NCBI RefSeq assembly: GCF_031877795.1 | Contig: NC_133948.1 | Span: 14,896,948 to 14,960,947 of the forward strand | Source of the DNA: Strix aluco | Taxonomy: Eukaryota > Chordata > Aves > Strigiformes > Strigidae | Direction: 5' to 3' | DNA: 64,000 nucleotides | Shown here: piece after piece, positions 13,001 through 28,000 of the stretch | Layout: the number at the start of each line of letters is the position of its first letter | Numbering within the stretch: position 1 is the stretch's first letter | Program-made: the position numbers and the translations under genes | Notes under the pieces: model-generated | The model's database searches: none | Seen by the model: only the letters and a program-made list of their open reading frames with translations | What the model was told of the DNA's origin: nothing

Positions 13001-16000
13001 GGAGATGGGGCGAGGTGTGACCCCCAAACCATGACCAGCGCTTCTCATAGGACCAGCAAGAACAGCAGCAAGATGAGAGCCACCCAGTCCCCACAGCAGC
13101 AACAGCAGGCATGAGGAAAGCTGCAGAGATATCTGCTCCTCCCCACAAATAAATTCACCTCTGCACCGCTTGGCATAACTCATCTTCCCCTTGCAAGGTA
13201 ACGAACCCCGGCATCAAGCTCCATTAAACCCCATCTCTCTCCCCACAGGGCCATGCTCAGCACCCGGCTGCCGTGCACAGGATGGGGCTGCTCTTCCCAC
13301 AGGGTCACAAACTGGAAAGCAAACGTGGAAGCAGACAGAAACCTGGGACGCAGCTTGAGGACAAGGCCACCAGTACAGAAATGATGCAGAAACACAAGAG
13401 AGCTAGAAAAACTACAATCTAGAGGGATTTTTTTTGCCTTGCATCAAATTTCCCCACAGGTCCCCAGGAGCGAGGATCGCTGAGGGCCTGGATGCTGATC
13501 CTGCGAGGACCAAATGGTTTCGCTGGTGCTAAAACTTCTCAACAGGGATCAACCAGCTTGTGCAACTAAGCCATTCTCTCCACAGCTCATGTCTAGCCCC
13601 GAAAACAAATATTCACAGCAGCTGAGAAAGTTGGAGGGCCAAGGGAAATGAGAAGAGACACCTTTCCAGCAGCATTAGTCACTTGATAGCCCATCACTTC
13701 TCATTGCATCACATTCCTGCGATGCCACATTACATCAGGTTATCACTCCACGGGATGTAATCCAACGCTGATCCGTGAGGAACCTTAATGCAACAAGACA
13801 CGGCTGAGGTTTGCTGAGAATGGATTTTATTTCTTGGTTTCTGGTCTGCTAGTCCCCATCATTCTGGGCTGCACACTGAACTCAGATGATGCTGCAGGGG
13901 AAATAGAAATGCAAAACTACCCCTTGCTCCAGGCAAATCTGCTGGCTATGCCAGTGATAGTCAGGCAGTTGGACATCTCCAGAACAATCATCGCCTGCCT
14001 GCAGAGCTCCTACCAGGTCCCACTGTCCCCAAAGCCAAAGAAAGGGGAGCAAAAGGATGCCAGAAATGGCTCGATGACCCTTCAACAATCCTAAACAGCA
14101 GCTGACTGGCATAAATAAACGAATAAATAAATAAATCATGAGGTTTTTGCTTTGCAGATGGCTGGGAGAGGCATGGCTGTGGGGATGAAAGCAGGGCAAA
14201 GGAACTGCCCCATCACACCAGCACCCGGTGCCTGCAAAGCAGTGCTGGGGCAGCCAGTGAAGCCATCCCAGTGCTGCTTCCCACCCCGGTGAGAACTACG
14301 GTGAGGAGGAAAACCTGCCAGTGACAGGGAGCTGGATGGGCAGGGAGGGGTGTTGCTTGCTTTCTCAGCCAAGAGCCGAGCAGTAAGAATGACTGGAAGA
14401 ACCCAAAACAAGCCAGAAAGACCACATTTTGGGAAAGCAAACAAGGGAAGAGTCTAGGGAGGGGAAGGTGGCAGAAAAACAGCCTGAAGATGGAGTTGGA
14501 GGAAGTTTTTAGCTGAGCAACATGAGGCAAGGGGAGCTCCCCCTCCCCACAACAGCTCTTGGCATGCAAATCACTTCCAGCAGCTGCCACGGGTGTTCTG
14601 GGAGGGTTTTGTTTAGGCTGGGAGCCACGCCTAGATTGTAAAAGCTTCAATTCTTGCAGAATTAACTGGGGCACCCGTCTGAGACCAGGAAATAAGGGTC
14701 AGGCTGTTTCTGTCCAGCCAGCAGCAACGCCCTGGATGAGCTCATCGACCCAAATCCACCCATTGAGTCCCACCACCAGCATCTCCTGGAAGAGGGCAAA
14801 CCCCTCTCCTCAGGCTCCATGGGTCTGCACCAGACCTGTCTGCATCAGGGCCATCATCAGCTCAAAACCCTGCAAGCAGGAGAGGTCTGAAATGCAGCCT
14901 CCTTGCACGAAAGTAAAGCCACTGCTGGATTTACAAAGGAGCCCTTGGAAAAGTCACTCTCAAGTGACAGCCAGCCATCATCACCAGCCCAGGCAGCACG
15001 GCAAGGCTCATGGCTTTTCCAAACGACAGTGGCCACCCTCCTGCACCCATGTTACTGCGATACAGGAGCTTATCTCTTTGCATAAATCAACGTTCAATAT
15101 GACAGTGGGTTTATATATATACAGACATATAAATTCAGGTTTCCAGTCTTATATTTTGCCAGAAGCACCCACATATCTCTAAACACTGACGCAAGGCACC
15201 TGCACAAGGGCTGTGCTCACTGTGCAACACTTGACCGATGTCCTCCAGAGCATCAGTGCACCGGCAGACGCCCCAAGTATCCCAACGGTCACGTCCTCTG
15301 CTTGGCATCAACCATCACCCACCCCATGGAAGGAGGACCTGAGGGGGCCGCTTGGACTTACTTGCTGAGAAGGTGGCTTCAGTGTGGACAGGAGGGGTGG
15401 AGGGGAGGAAAGGCGGGTACCCCACAAAGAAGGAGCGCAGGGAGCGCTCAGAGAGGAGCGGGGAGCGCTGCGCGGGGATGTTCTCGCAGCTCCCCACGCT
15501 GTTGTGGATCTTGAGGTTCAAGGGCTTGTTCTTCTTCTTGACTCTGGAAGGAATAAGGAGAGAAAAAATGGAGAGAAAAGTGAAGGGCAAGAAACCCAAG
15601 GGGAATGTTCTCACTGGTGGGGACGAGTGAGCGATGTACTGAGGGAGTGGTGGCACCCGTAGGCTGGCTGCTCACGTGGGGAGGTGCTGCGCCACCCTGT
15701 GAGCTGATGTGATAATTAAACCCATTTCCCTACAAGAACTTTGAATCCCCATCATTAAAAAAAGGCAAGTTTCATTAAGGAACACATTGCATTCAAGAGC
15801 TCTTCCTCTTGCAAAAACTGTCTGAAAAGGGTTGGTTGGTCCAAAAGCCCCATCACCCCCAGCCTTGCCAGCCTTACTGCATCCCCAGCCAGCCCACCAG
15901 CCTTCCACATCACCCCTCAGTGCCCCAACCCAGGAGATTTCCAACACAAACCCGCCTGTGTGGACCTTGCGGATGGTTAAAACGCGTGCTGGCTGTAACG

Positions 16001-19000
16001 TCTGAGTCCTTGAACATCTTCTTACAAGACCCCAGGTTGTCCCATTTGGGGCCAGGAAGGCTGGATGTGCTGCTCTGCCCATCTTTATATCAGGTCAGAG
16101 GCTGTCAGCACGGGGTAGGGCTTGTTCTCCAAGGAGCTCATCTGCATCCTTAAACACAATCCATTACTACCAGCCCCACCTCAAATGGGGGAAACTGAGG
16201 CATGGAGGGATTATGGAGCAGATTCAAACTGCTCGCTACAGCACCTAAAATGGACTTGGCACTCGCAGTGCTGCTAAACTCGAGAGATACTGTTAAGCTT
16301 GAGAGATGCTGCTGTCTGTGCATCACGGCAGCGCTGGTCCCAGCTCTTTCCCACTGGGAGTGAGGCACTGGCACCCAGATAACCGTCGCCCTGCAGCACT
16401 CAGCACCTGCTCCAATTTTGTCATTTAATGTCACCTACATTCATTTTAGGGGCCAAGCAGAGGAATTGAGTACAACTGAAGGGTGGACTGCAGTGGAGCG
16501 TGACACCCAAGGCAAACGCTGTGAGCAGCCCCAACAGAAATCCAGGGAACAACCCACCGAGGCACCGGACTGTGGTGCAGACAACTCTAAGCACTGGGAA
16601 ATGTTCATCAGAAACAAAATGCTGCAGATTAGGTGGGTACAAGACATCCCCCTCTCACTTATCAGTCCATTTTTCTGCCTGCCTTGCACTGTGACAAGGA
16701 CCAGCCATCACTTTGGTGGCTCAGGTGGGCTCAAAGCAGCACACAAATCTGAGAGACTTGCAGTGCAGACCGACACCGGCAGCTCTCGGGGGCTGGGCTG
16801 CAGGTTTCTGGCACTGCTAACTAAGCCTTATGGGCTCAGCCTCTCCCACCCTGGCCACACCGCAATAGTGCAAAGTAGAGAAGAGCATCGTCTGCCCTGT
16901 CCCAAGGCAGCCTCCGGGAAAGGCAGCTCAGCCCTTTTGGAGATTTGGAGGATTTGGGGCAGAGATACCCTTATGAATGTGGAGCGGGCAGTGCGACAGC
17001 TCATGGTCATCAAGGACCCTCCAGCCCTCCCAGCAATGCAGCTCATGAACGGCTGGAGATGGTTTTCTTGCAGGTGACACAGCATTGATGCACAACTGAA
17101 TTACAGCCTTTAATTCAACCCGCTGCCTTCAGTTCTTGTTTATATTGTTAGAATTAGGTGAAAAAACAACATGGGAGCCGAGAGGGAGGCGAGCAAATCG
17201 CAGCACCTATGTGACAGCAGCAGCTGAGCCTGTCCTGCCGCAGCCCAGGAGGGAAACTCAGAGCATCTGGCCCCAAAACCAAACCAGAGCTGTGCAATGC
17301 TGTGCAATGCCTGGCAGCATCGTGCGAGCCCTGTTGCAATGGAAATCAGGAGAGTATAAAACCAGGCACTGCTCTCCCTCAAAACTTTCCTCTTTGTGCC
17401 CAACAGCTGCTTTATTGCTCACACCTATACGCTTACTCGCAGGCACCGCGTCCTGCTTGGCTGCCATCGCTCCAGTACCGGTGAGCAGAGATGCAGCCAA
17501 GCTCTGACACCCACTCCCATCCACAGGCAAGCTATCTCCCACCGCCCGGTCCCAGCAACGCCCAGGGGCATCTGGCCCTGACAGTCGGTAGGAAATGACC
17601 GTGCTGCGCTCACCAGCCTGCTTTAGCAGAAGAAAATTAAACCACCGTCTAATAAGCTAATTGTTTCCTCACACAGGAAAAGCTGCTGCTGCCTTTAGGG
17701 TGACTGTAACGACTTCTTTGGGTGCACTGGGCTTGGGGATGGGGCAGATGATTGCGCCCAGCCAGGTCCAACAGAACAACCCTCCTGGCTTGGAGGCCAT
17801 GGGGGTCCGATGCACCAACAGCCCCATGGCCGATGTTTGCCATGCCGTACCCTGCCAGGGGGATCTAAGCTGCCCCCGACCCTAAACCCCAGTCCTTAAA
17901 GCAAATCTGCAAAGCACCAAGGCAAGAAGCCTGGTGTCCCCCAGAGCAGGTCCAACCCCTCCATTGTTGCCATTTGATCCCAACCCAATGCAGCGGCAAA
18001 ACCACGGCGTCTCCGCCGAAGCCCCCGGCGCGGGCATGGCCCCAGCTCCCTGCTAGCTCAGCCCCGGCACTCAGCCCAAAGTGCTTCCTGCAACGCAGTG
18101 ATTAGCCACTAATCTCATTTTTTTCCACCCATAAATCAGTTCCAGACCAAATATTTACCGCGAGCATCATTTCCTCGCCAAGCAGGGCTGGTGACAGCTC
18201 TCATTATTAGGAAGGATGAGTGATTTTGGACAGAGAGATATTTTTCTCTCTCCCTGTTTGTTCAGGAAAAAAAAAAAAAATACACACAAACACCATGCTC
18301 CAACTGGGTGACCAGTGAGGGTTGGTTGCCTGTCTTGCCGGTGGCCTCAACCCCTCTCCCTGTCCCAAAGGAGGGGGAGCAGGGATCGAAGCTTGGAGAG
18401 GAGTGGGATGCTGCAGCAGGAGCATCCTCACCCACGGCAAAAGACCCCTCCCGCAGGGTGTCACAGGGACAGGGTATCCTGCTGCAAGCACCCCAACATT
18501 GGGAACAGCAGTGTCCTGGCTGTTAGGGACCCCTGCGGTGTCCCTGGGGTGCTGGGAGACTGGTTTGGGGACTGAGAGAAAACCTGCACCTTCACCTCCC
18601 TGGGTGTCCTCAAGCACTCAGTGCCCTGCCGAGCTCTGAGTCCTGCTCGAGCAGGCTGAGATGGCCCCTCGCCCCTCCATGGGAGCACAGCGCCAGGGCA
18701 GGATGTGGCCACAGAGTCCCAGCGCCCATGGAGAGGCCGGGAGGAGCTGCAGGGCTGGGGTAAGCACATGGTTGGGCTGCAGAGGCCACGGCTGTCCCCT
18801 TGCTGGCTTCCCCTGGTTTTGCCCCCGACTGGCAGCAGGTGTCACAGCACCATGCACAGTTGGGTGGTGCACCCAGGGAGCAAACCTCTGCCTCATCCTC
18901 CAGCAAAGGCAATGGGGAGAAGGTAGAAACAGCAAATACTCAGAAATTTGGAGGAGGACAAGTCCTGCAAGTGGCAGAGGGCACAAACAATGAGCTGCAA

Positions 19001-22000
19001 AGACATCCCAAGAGGTGACGTGGTTCCTCTGCTTCTCTGCAATGTTCTCTTGGCCACTCCAATGTGGCCCCGAGGCCATGACCACCCATCTGGGGACAAG
19101 GCATCTGGGATGTCACCAGGGCACAGAGCAAACCCCTCCCTACCATGCAAACCAAGTCCCATTTGGGGCTGCTCGTGCAAAAAGAGGGACAAATACCGCC
19201 CTTGCTGCATGGGCTTCAGAGCAAGGGTGCAGGATGAGGCCAGCCACGGGCACCACGTAAAGAACTTGTTGCCATGGGGTGGTCACAGCCCGCTCCTCCC
19301 AGGCCTCCTACATCCACCCATTTGCACTGTAGCATCCCAGAGTGAAATTGGGCTGGTTTCCCTTGGCCTTACACCAGCAGCACTCCCCCAGACCAGCATG
19401 GCAATAACTGTCCTGGTGGGGAGCACCTCCTCACCCATCAGAGCATCCTCTCCAGGGGCTTCTCAGAGGGCTCCAAGGGAGGCATTTTTGGGAATGCTAT
19501 TTCATAGAATCATTTAGGTTGCAAAAGGCCCTTAAGATCATCAAGTCCAACTGTTCAGACCACCCCATGCTCCTGCACCACCCATGCATGTCAACCCACG
19601 GAAAGAGCACCCGGACAGGGACAATACGTCACAGCCCCCTCCCCATAACCTACTGACAGGACACTCGGTAAATCTCAGCAGACTCTGGGCTCTTAGAGGG
19701 ATACACTTTGGCCAGTGACTGTGCCAGCCTGGTGCAGGATGCAGTCAGAGATGCACCAGACACTGCACCAACACAGCCCCACTGCAAAACCCTTTCCTTA
19801 GAGCACTAAGCCACTCCTAAATTAGGCTTTTTTCTGCTCCAGGGGTGAAGGGTCACTTGCTTTTCAGGAAGTAATGGAGATAAGGGTGTTAATCCCCCGG
19901 GCAGAGGAGGCTATACCTCCTAACCACTGCCAGCCTCAACTTCCAATATCCAGGAGTGGTTTTACCCATCTCTGGCAAACATTTCCATTTTCCCCTCGTT
20001 TACCCAAGCCAGCATCACACGAGGTAGGGAAAAAGCGTGTGCTGAAAATGCACCATGGGTCATCCCAGCCTAAACCCTCCAGCACAGCCCGGAGTCCCCA
20101 GACACCACACCCCCGGGGGGTAGGAGAAGCCCCCTCCTCTGTGCCAGGCTCCACTGGGCATCACCCCCCCTCTCAGGCTCCCAAATTTGGCAAGGACAGC
20201 GGAAGCAAGAAAGGGGATTTTTTTTAAAAAAAACAAGGAAGAACATCAGCTTAATTCAATTTTCCATAGAGATAAAGCCCCAAGACAGCAGCAGACATCC
20301 CCCCCCCCACTCCTGGATGAGGGCCAGGCTGGGCCTCACTGCTGGTAATCTCAGTCAAACAAGCCCCAGCCAGATCGGGAAGAACCAGCAAAGTCCAGCA
20401 CACGATGCAATCAGGGCTCGCTTCAATGCTGGGGGGGGGAGCTGTGTTTGGCCACACTAATCCCCCCATTAAACAGCATTTCAGACGTCTCCAGAAGCTG
20501 GCAAGTTCTCCGCTGCTTGGCTGGGGGGGGTGGGGGGGGTGGGTGGATGGAAAAGGCGAGCGCTCCCCCTAAAACATCCCAGTGATTATACAGAAACGCT
20601 GATGGAGAAGCAAAGGCAGCTCTGCAGAGCTGCGGGGCTGCGGAAGGGGCTATTTAGATGGTGGCGATACCTCCCAGCCCCCGGGAAGGACCATTTTCCT
20701 CCAGTCACAGCTGGACAACTACTGAAATGAGACTTCAGCCCACGCCAGGGGAGGCTGCGAAGCACAGGCGAGGGGAACAGGGAGCTAGTTACATACCAGT
20801 TATTTTTTATTTTGACTTTAAAGGGTTTGTGGGGAGCAAAAAGGACCATGCGCAGTTCGTCTCTAGGCTTGAAGCTCTGCAAAATCTAGGAGACACCCTG
20901 GGGTGACTACGGCAAGCCCCTGACACCCCCAGGGATGGCAGAAAAAGTGCTACTGCAGGGACAAGAACTCTTTTCCCACCAGATTCGGAGCAGATCCCCG
21001 AATCTGAACATCCTGACTATTTTTTTTGCCACTCCAGGAGCCTCAGTTCCTCTCTCCATGCCCATCCCAGCCCCATCTCCGTTGCAGGAGGGTGCAAAGC
21101 TGGGCAGACGCGGGGGCTCCGCAAGCACCGAGCGCCCCTCACTGCAGGCCTGCCAGGCTCCCTGCCAGCAAGACGGGGCCAGACCCTGCCCTATGCAACC
21201 CTCGGCTCCCCACATCTTTCCCAAGGTCACCAATTCTCATCCCTTCCATATTGTGAGCCCCACAGCTGCTCCCAGACCTGCAGACCCTCCCCAGCATCCC
21301 CTGTCAGCCTGCTCTGCTCCATTAACCTCTCACCATCCCCTAACCCTCTGCATGGCCCCAAAACCCCTCATTTTCATCCTTGCCTTTCCCATGCATTTTC
21401 TGGAGGGCACCAGACACAGTACCTCCCACCCAAGCCCCCCAAAACCAGAGTTCACAGGAGCATTGGGGCTCATTTCTGCCGCAGGATGCTCAGGAAAGCC
21501 AGCACTGCTCACTGGGAGCGATTCCATGCACAGATAGGTAAATGCCAACTATTAGGGACATAATTTCATGCAAGAATTTGCTAAATATATGATGATGGTT
21601 TTCAAAAAAAGAAAAAAAAATACAAAGCCCAGCTAGTTTGAAGCACTTAATGCAAATCCCTTTAGGTGTCAATCCAGCCTGAATGGCTCATCCCCGCCTG
21701 CTCTGTGGAATCAGTCAAACCCTTATCATCGGCTTTGGAAAAAAAATAGAGGGTTTCAACAGGCGGTGAAAAACACGAGCAGACACTCAGGACAAAGGGC
21801 CCGTCACTCCTTTCAGCCCCAGCGAGGCTCTACATGCATCGAAGCCCAGCGGGAGGGCAGGGATTGACAGGGGCTTGCGGCACGAGCCGGGATGCAGGAA
21901 TGGCACGGATGTTATAGGGTCCCCAACAGCAAGGTACCCACCGAGGAGCTTTGCTGTGCAAAAGCACAGAGCAGCTGGGATGTCACAGGCTGGAAGAGTG

Positions 22001-25000
22001 GGAATGCGCTGGGAAAATGAGCACTTACCAGCAGCTGGACTATGAGGATGGGCATAGGGGGACCTATACGTTACAGGGAGGGGAGATGCAGTGGCCACAG
22101 GGCTGTCAGCCCCGCGATGCTCCCAGCATATGGCTCCGCCCAGCGCTACGGCTGACCCACAGCCACCCCAAAAAGCATCCCGAAGGATCCCCACCGGAGG
22201 GACTCACCAACTGGTCCCCTGCACCCCAGCAGCATTCACTTCTCCACGCCCACTTCTTAAATAAAAGATGGAAATCGGGTAAATAACTACCTGCTCTGCA
22301 GGCATTTGTTGTCACTTGCCAATATTATTGTAGCAAAAAAAATTAAAAGTTTAAAATTTAGCCCAAACAGGTGAGTCGATCCTGCAGCTGACTGCGCCAG
22401 ACTATATTTTATTCACCACTTTGCTCCTCTCCAGCACACTCCAATTTCAATGCAAGCGTTTCTTTTAAAGGAAGGGAAATAGGGTGAAGAAAAAAAAAAT
22501 CCTCTCATTGGCATTTCAGTTAGCTCTCTGCAAAGGATTAAAGATTGCTGCTGCCTGGCCTGAAGTGCACAGCCTCGGTCAGGATTCAGCCCAGAAGATT
22601 TATGGTCTTTTGACTGGCTTAATTGCACAATATTCTGTATTAAATCAGAGGAAGGAGAGGGTAAAGCGCTTCCCCTGCACCTCAGCAGCCTGCGAGGCTC
22701 TGCCCGTCCGCACCAGGCAGCCGCCTCCAGCCCGAGCAAGCAGCATCCAGGTGCAATGACCAAAAATGGGGAAAGCCCACAAATTTACTCTTGCATTTTT
22801 TAACGCAAGAAGAGCTGCTAGTTCTGCTCCCTTCCTGTTGGGTTCCCGTGTTGGCACATGACTGGCAAAACCCAACTTCTCTCTTCAGAGATTCCCAAAA
22901 AAACCACAAAATTCCAGATGACTGCCCTGGCCAAGCAGCACGAGCATCCCCAAACCAACAGGCTTGGGGAGTTTGGACCAAAACTACCACAGCTGGAGCC
23001 ATCATAGCCAGAAAAGGAGGCACCAGGTCACCTTTCATGCACAAGAATAAAAGTACAGCATCCACACCCGGTGCATCGCACATCCTTCGCCGTGCAGCAA
23101 GGACGGCACTGGCTGCTTTAGCATTTTCAGGGTTCAAGGCAAACACGGAGGTAAAACCAATGGATTATTTGAACCTGTCTGAACAGATGAGATTTCTTCA
23201 TTATACACCCAGATCTGAACAAGCTCTATGCAATACTAGCTTGATATTTAAAAAAAAAAAAAAATAGAGAATATCCACCAGATGTTACATTTATCCTCCT
23301 CATTACCGTAAGAGGCAACAAACCCCTCCTCCTCCGGCCAGAGGAAAAGCAGGTTCTTCATATCAAAGCCTCGACAGTTAAATATTTATCCAAGTGCCTG
23401 TCCCCACTTCCCTGGATGGCTGAATTTTAAGGTTCAGGTCTTACTGATCTATTATTCTCTTTTCGTAGCACAAAGCGTAACTTTTTATTACAGCTGCAAA
23501 TTATAAAGCTGGGAAATTCTTTGAAGGGAGCTCGAGCCAAACAGGTTTTTTTTCCCCTCCTGGGACTCGTGTGCCGACGAGACGCTGCTGCAGGGGGGCA
23601 GCAGGAACGACGCTCAGAGCAGACGCAGGCTGCTACGTGGAAGGAGCTCGAGGAGCTAATTGCCAGGATCCTGAAGCAGGTCCTGTTTCTCATTAAACCC
23701 CCTCTGTTTAATTCGTTTCCACCGTTACGTTTCTTTGAGGGACGCACAAGAGCGGTGGTGGATGAGTACCACCGGCTGTGGCCAACGACCGATGGTGAGG
23801 TTGAGTCTCCTTTTGCTGGAGCCATTTCCACACCAGTTCAGCCCTGAGGTGTCCCTCATTTGCACCCAGATGAGTGCGTTTCACCATCCCTAGACAACAC
23901 AACCTCAGCCAGGTGGGCCAGTTCTGGGCATTTTTTTCCCCCCACCAAATCATAGACTCATAGGACAGTTTGGGTTGGAAGGGACTTTTAAAGGTCATCT
24001 AGTCCACCCCCCTGCAATCAGCAGGGACATCTTCAACTAGATCAGGTTGCTCAGAGTCCCATCCAACCCAACCTTGAATGTTTCCATGGATGGGGCATCT
24101 ACCACCTCTCTGTTCTTGTGTTTTGGCACTCTCATTGTAAAAAATGTCTACCTTATATCAGGTCTGAATCTACCTTCTTTTAGTTTAAAACCATTACTCC
24201 TTGTTCTATCGCTAAAATGTCTGTCTCCATCTTTCCTATAGGCCCCCTTTAAGTCCCGGGAGGCCGCTCTAAGGTCTCCCCAGAGCCTTCTCTTCTCCAG
24301 GCTGAACAGTCCCAACTCTCTCAGCCTGTCCTCATAGGAGAAGAATGGATGGGCTGAAGACCACAGAGCTCTCCATCGGTGTAAGACCCCATTTCCCAGC
24401 CACCATCATCTCCACGCTTGCAAAATCCAACTAAGGAAAGGGACGTAATCAACTCAAGCACTTGCCTACACCACCTGCAGTAACATAAGAAGAGCAACAC
24501 ATGACACAGCCCAGGCACCCACCTGTTTTGGGAGGCCATTCTCAAAAAATTACACCGCTGGAGGGAAAAGCATGGACTGCCCATGGCTGGAAAGCCCTGA
24601 GGTGGAGGTTCATTACACTAACTACAGCTCTGCAAACCTTTCATCTCAGAAGAGACTTGGGGCAATTTTTTCTCTGTTATTTGCTTGCAGGCTGCCTCTG
24701 GATCTGAGGTTGCTGATGCATGGTGGGCTTGGGCAGCTCTTTAATTGAAAGAGAAAAGTCAAGAGCAGTTTCATGGCTTTTCAGGAAGCCTGCTCTCCCT
24801 GCCATCTTGGTTTTTATTTTGTTATTGCTAAGGAAGTCACTGGAGGGCTTGGCCAACCTACCACCTGCTTGGGCACTGGGCTGACCACAGCAGTGGGTCA
24901 GCAGGGGCTTGCACATGGACTCACCAAACTCTTGGGCCACAAAGAAGAGGACAGAGGAGCTGCTTCATGTCTTTCCTGCATAGCTACATCTGGAAGAGAG

Positions 25001-28000
25001 AGCTGAGAAGAGCTCAAGCATGTCCTCCTGTCATAATCAACAGTGGTCAACCCATCTCCTGGTCACCACCCAGGGACGTTGCCCACAGCCCCTGCCCTTG
25101 CCATGCCCTCCCCTCCTGCGTGGACACCACGGAGGCAGCACATCAGGCAAAGGTGCTGGCAGCAGAAAAGGTCTGCCACCTCTCACCTCTGCCTCCCCTC
25201 CCCTCTGAGATGTTAATCCTTATCTAAATTCATAATCATGCTCTCGGCTTTCAAAGTGGCGAAAGGAGGCTCAACTTCTCATTAAAGGACACAGTGAAAA
25301 GTTTCTCTTCCAAGCATGTTAAAGCTCCTGCTCCTTTTGATGGAATACCACAGCAGTAATTAACATTAATGACATACCTAAGGAGAATCACAGCCCAGAG
25401 CAGTGGGATAATTGCAGCAGAGAGCCAGTTTGTTACGGAGGCTACCCATCACTGTCAAGACACAGTGTGCAGACCATACTTTGAGAGAGCTGGAGACAAT
25501 CCAGGACCTGTGCAAAACTCCACAGCCCTGACTCACCATCAAAGGCACCAAGATTAATCAGAAAGATTATTTGGAAACACAGGGGGCGATGCTGCTCCTT
25601 TTGCTCTCCAAATTCCCACACTTCAATGCTCTCGCACTTGCAGAAGTACCAGGCAGGTCTCTACATTTTCGGACACCGTACAGGATGAATAACACAACGC
25701 TGGAGATGCTGCAGACGGATTATTTGCACATGTTGGTAGCGTCCCGCTGCATCCACCTGCTCTGCAAACATCAATCTCTTGCTCATCCCCAATGCCAAGA
25801 GTCCACCTGCCTTTCCAAGCCTGGGAAATGTCAGAGAGACACCAGGCACAAGAGCTATCTCGATGCTGCTCTTTCAAATCCAGCCCACGCAGAATATCAA
25901 ATAATTGATCTACCTGGTAGAAGTGTTGATTGGAATTGATACAAGGGAAAAACATCGTTATAAAGGTTGCAGAGCAGCAGAATAAATGGCCTATCACTTA
26001 GTAGCATTTAAGACCAGCTAAGATGATTAACTCTGAGGGACAGTCTAAGCCGCAGGCTGCTCGGTGTGGCGGGGATGGTGGAAAAGACCTCTGGTCTTAG
26101 GTTTCTGCAAACCTATGACTCAGTCTTTCACCTCTCTGCCTAGATGTCCCAAGGAGGAACCTGCACTAGACTTGGCCAAGTGCCACGGGAAATACCCTGT
26201 CCTCAGGGGTTTCTCTGTTACATGGGATGGAGAAAAACACCCACAACAGACAAAGTGTCAAGTTAGAGTTGATTTAGAGTTGAACACAATACAAGGGAAA
26301 AGAAAAAGAAAAAAAAAACAATACATGCTCTATCACCAGATCAGATGTGAACTTCACATCTGACTTCATCCATCCAGGATATCCTCATCCTGATTTTGAA
26401 AACCAGAACCAAAAAACAACCTCAATGCCAACAAGGCTAAAGACAAGGAAGTCAACCGTCATAAGGCTTTGGATAAACAGACTTTTCCACCAGAACACCT
26501 AACCCTGTCTGCATCCACACCTTGAAGGTGACTGCAACGATACAGGATAAGGAGACTTTATTGAAACCTTACTCTAAACAAATCTGGCTTGAGCTGGAAG
26601 AGCCTCATCCCAGCCCAAACCTGACCTAGGCACACCACAAAACAGCATGTCCTCTCCAGCAGCTGCTTCGTGTTAGCCTTTGGGAGAGTTCAGCATTTCC
26701 TCCAGCACTCAGCTCTGCCAGGTCACGCTGCTTTAATTCACCATTGATATGCTCTGATCCTCCGTCCCCAGCTGCTTGCCAGAGGCTATTCTTTGAAGGC
26801 CATGGAGTTCATGAATTCAGCCAGACACCTGGGTGGCAAAAGAAACCACAACTGCAAAACGGATGAGATTTTGAGCTCACCTCCCCTTCGCATGGGTCTA
26901 AGGATGAAAACCACTCAACCACCACCTTGGGGCAGGACACCCCAGGGCAGATCTTGCCTCCAGAGAGCTATTTTATATGCACCCTTCCAAGGGTTAACAC
27001 ACGCTCTTGAGCTTGCTCTTAACTAGCTTGACTTTTGTTCCCCAACTAATGTATTTTTAAGACCTTCCATTCAGAGTTTGGTTTTTTTCTTACTTCTTGC
27101 TGATGAATAATCATTAACTATCCATGAAAGATTTAAATGGCCCATGGAATTCATGAGGTATTAAATGGGCATTATATTATCAACCACTCTAAATGTTTTG
27201 TTTCCGTTTCAAGACCATTCATGAGTTGTTTATGGATTGTGGATTTATGGAAGCCAGGGGATCTTTTTAGGAGTAATGTTCCGTACCCCAGAGTTACGGT
27301 CAACAGCTGGAGGCTCCGTGCAGGAAAATCTGAGGCTGTAATCTCAAAAAATTTAACCCCTGCTTCAGAAGGTCTTGGCATACAAAAACAATGGATTAAA
27401 CCCTAGAAATAATACCTGAAACACAAAATGCAAGCAAACTTATGAGCTGCCATCAAGTGGTACATGGTGGCCTTGCTCCAGAGAGAACCCAGTCACTGAT
27501 ACTGCTCTGCCAAATGTATGGTGGTGTTTTACTTCTGTGTCTCCACTGAGATAGAAAAATCTTTGGGGGCAGCCCCGCAGTGCCCCAACAGCTTCCATCC
27601 ATCAATACTGGCCCACAGCTCATAGGGAGAGAACTTTTTGCTTTTGCCAAGGGCACCCCTGGCTCCCCAGAGCCCATTTCACCCCATCTGGAGATGGGGC
27701 ATGCCAGGTGAGGAGATAAATCAGCCTGAGGGACACCAACCTCCTTCTTGGGAGGGTTTTGGATAGGTCCCACCAGAGAGTGGTCTGCAAAGAGGCAGTA
27801 TGAGGGTAAACCTAGACCCAAAATTGCCCCAGGAGATCCCCCCCAGCTCTTGGGGTCCCCAGCAGTGTCCCCAGACTATCAGCTCTCCAGGTCTAGCACC
27901 TGTTTCTATGCTGGGACACAGGGAACAGAAAGCTGCAATCCGAAGCCAACAAAGAGCCCACTGGTGCAGCTAAAACCAGAAGGGGCTGATCAGAGCAGGC

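Noticed and set aside
16418-17077. 219-codon plus-strand open frame in KSR2 intron 4
   Set aside because: No recognisable family, mixed composition and no promoter or splice support. Treated as chance.
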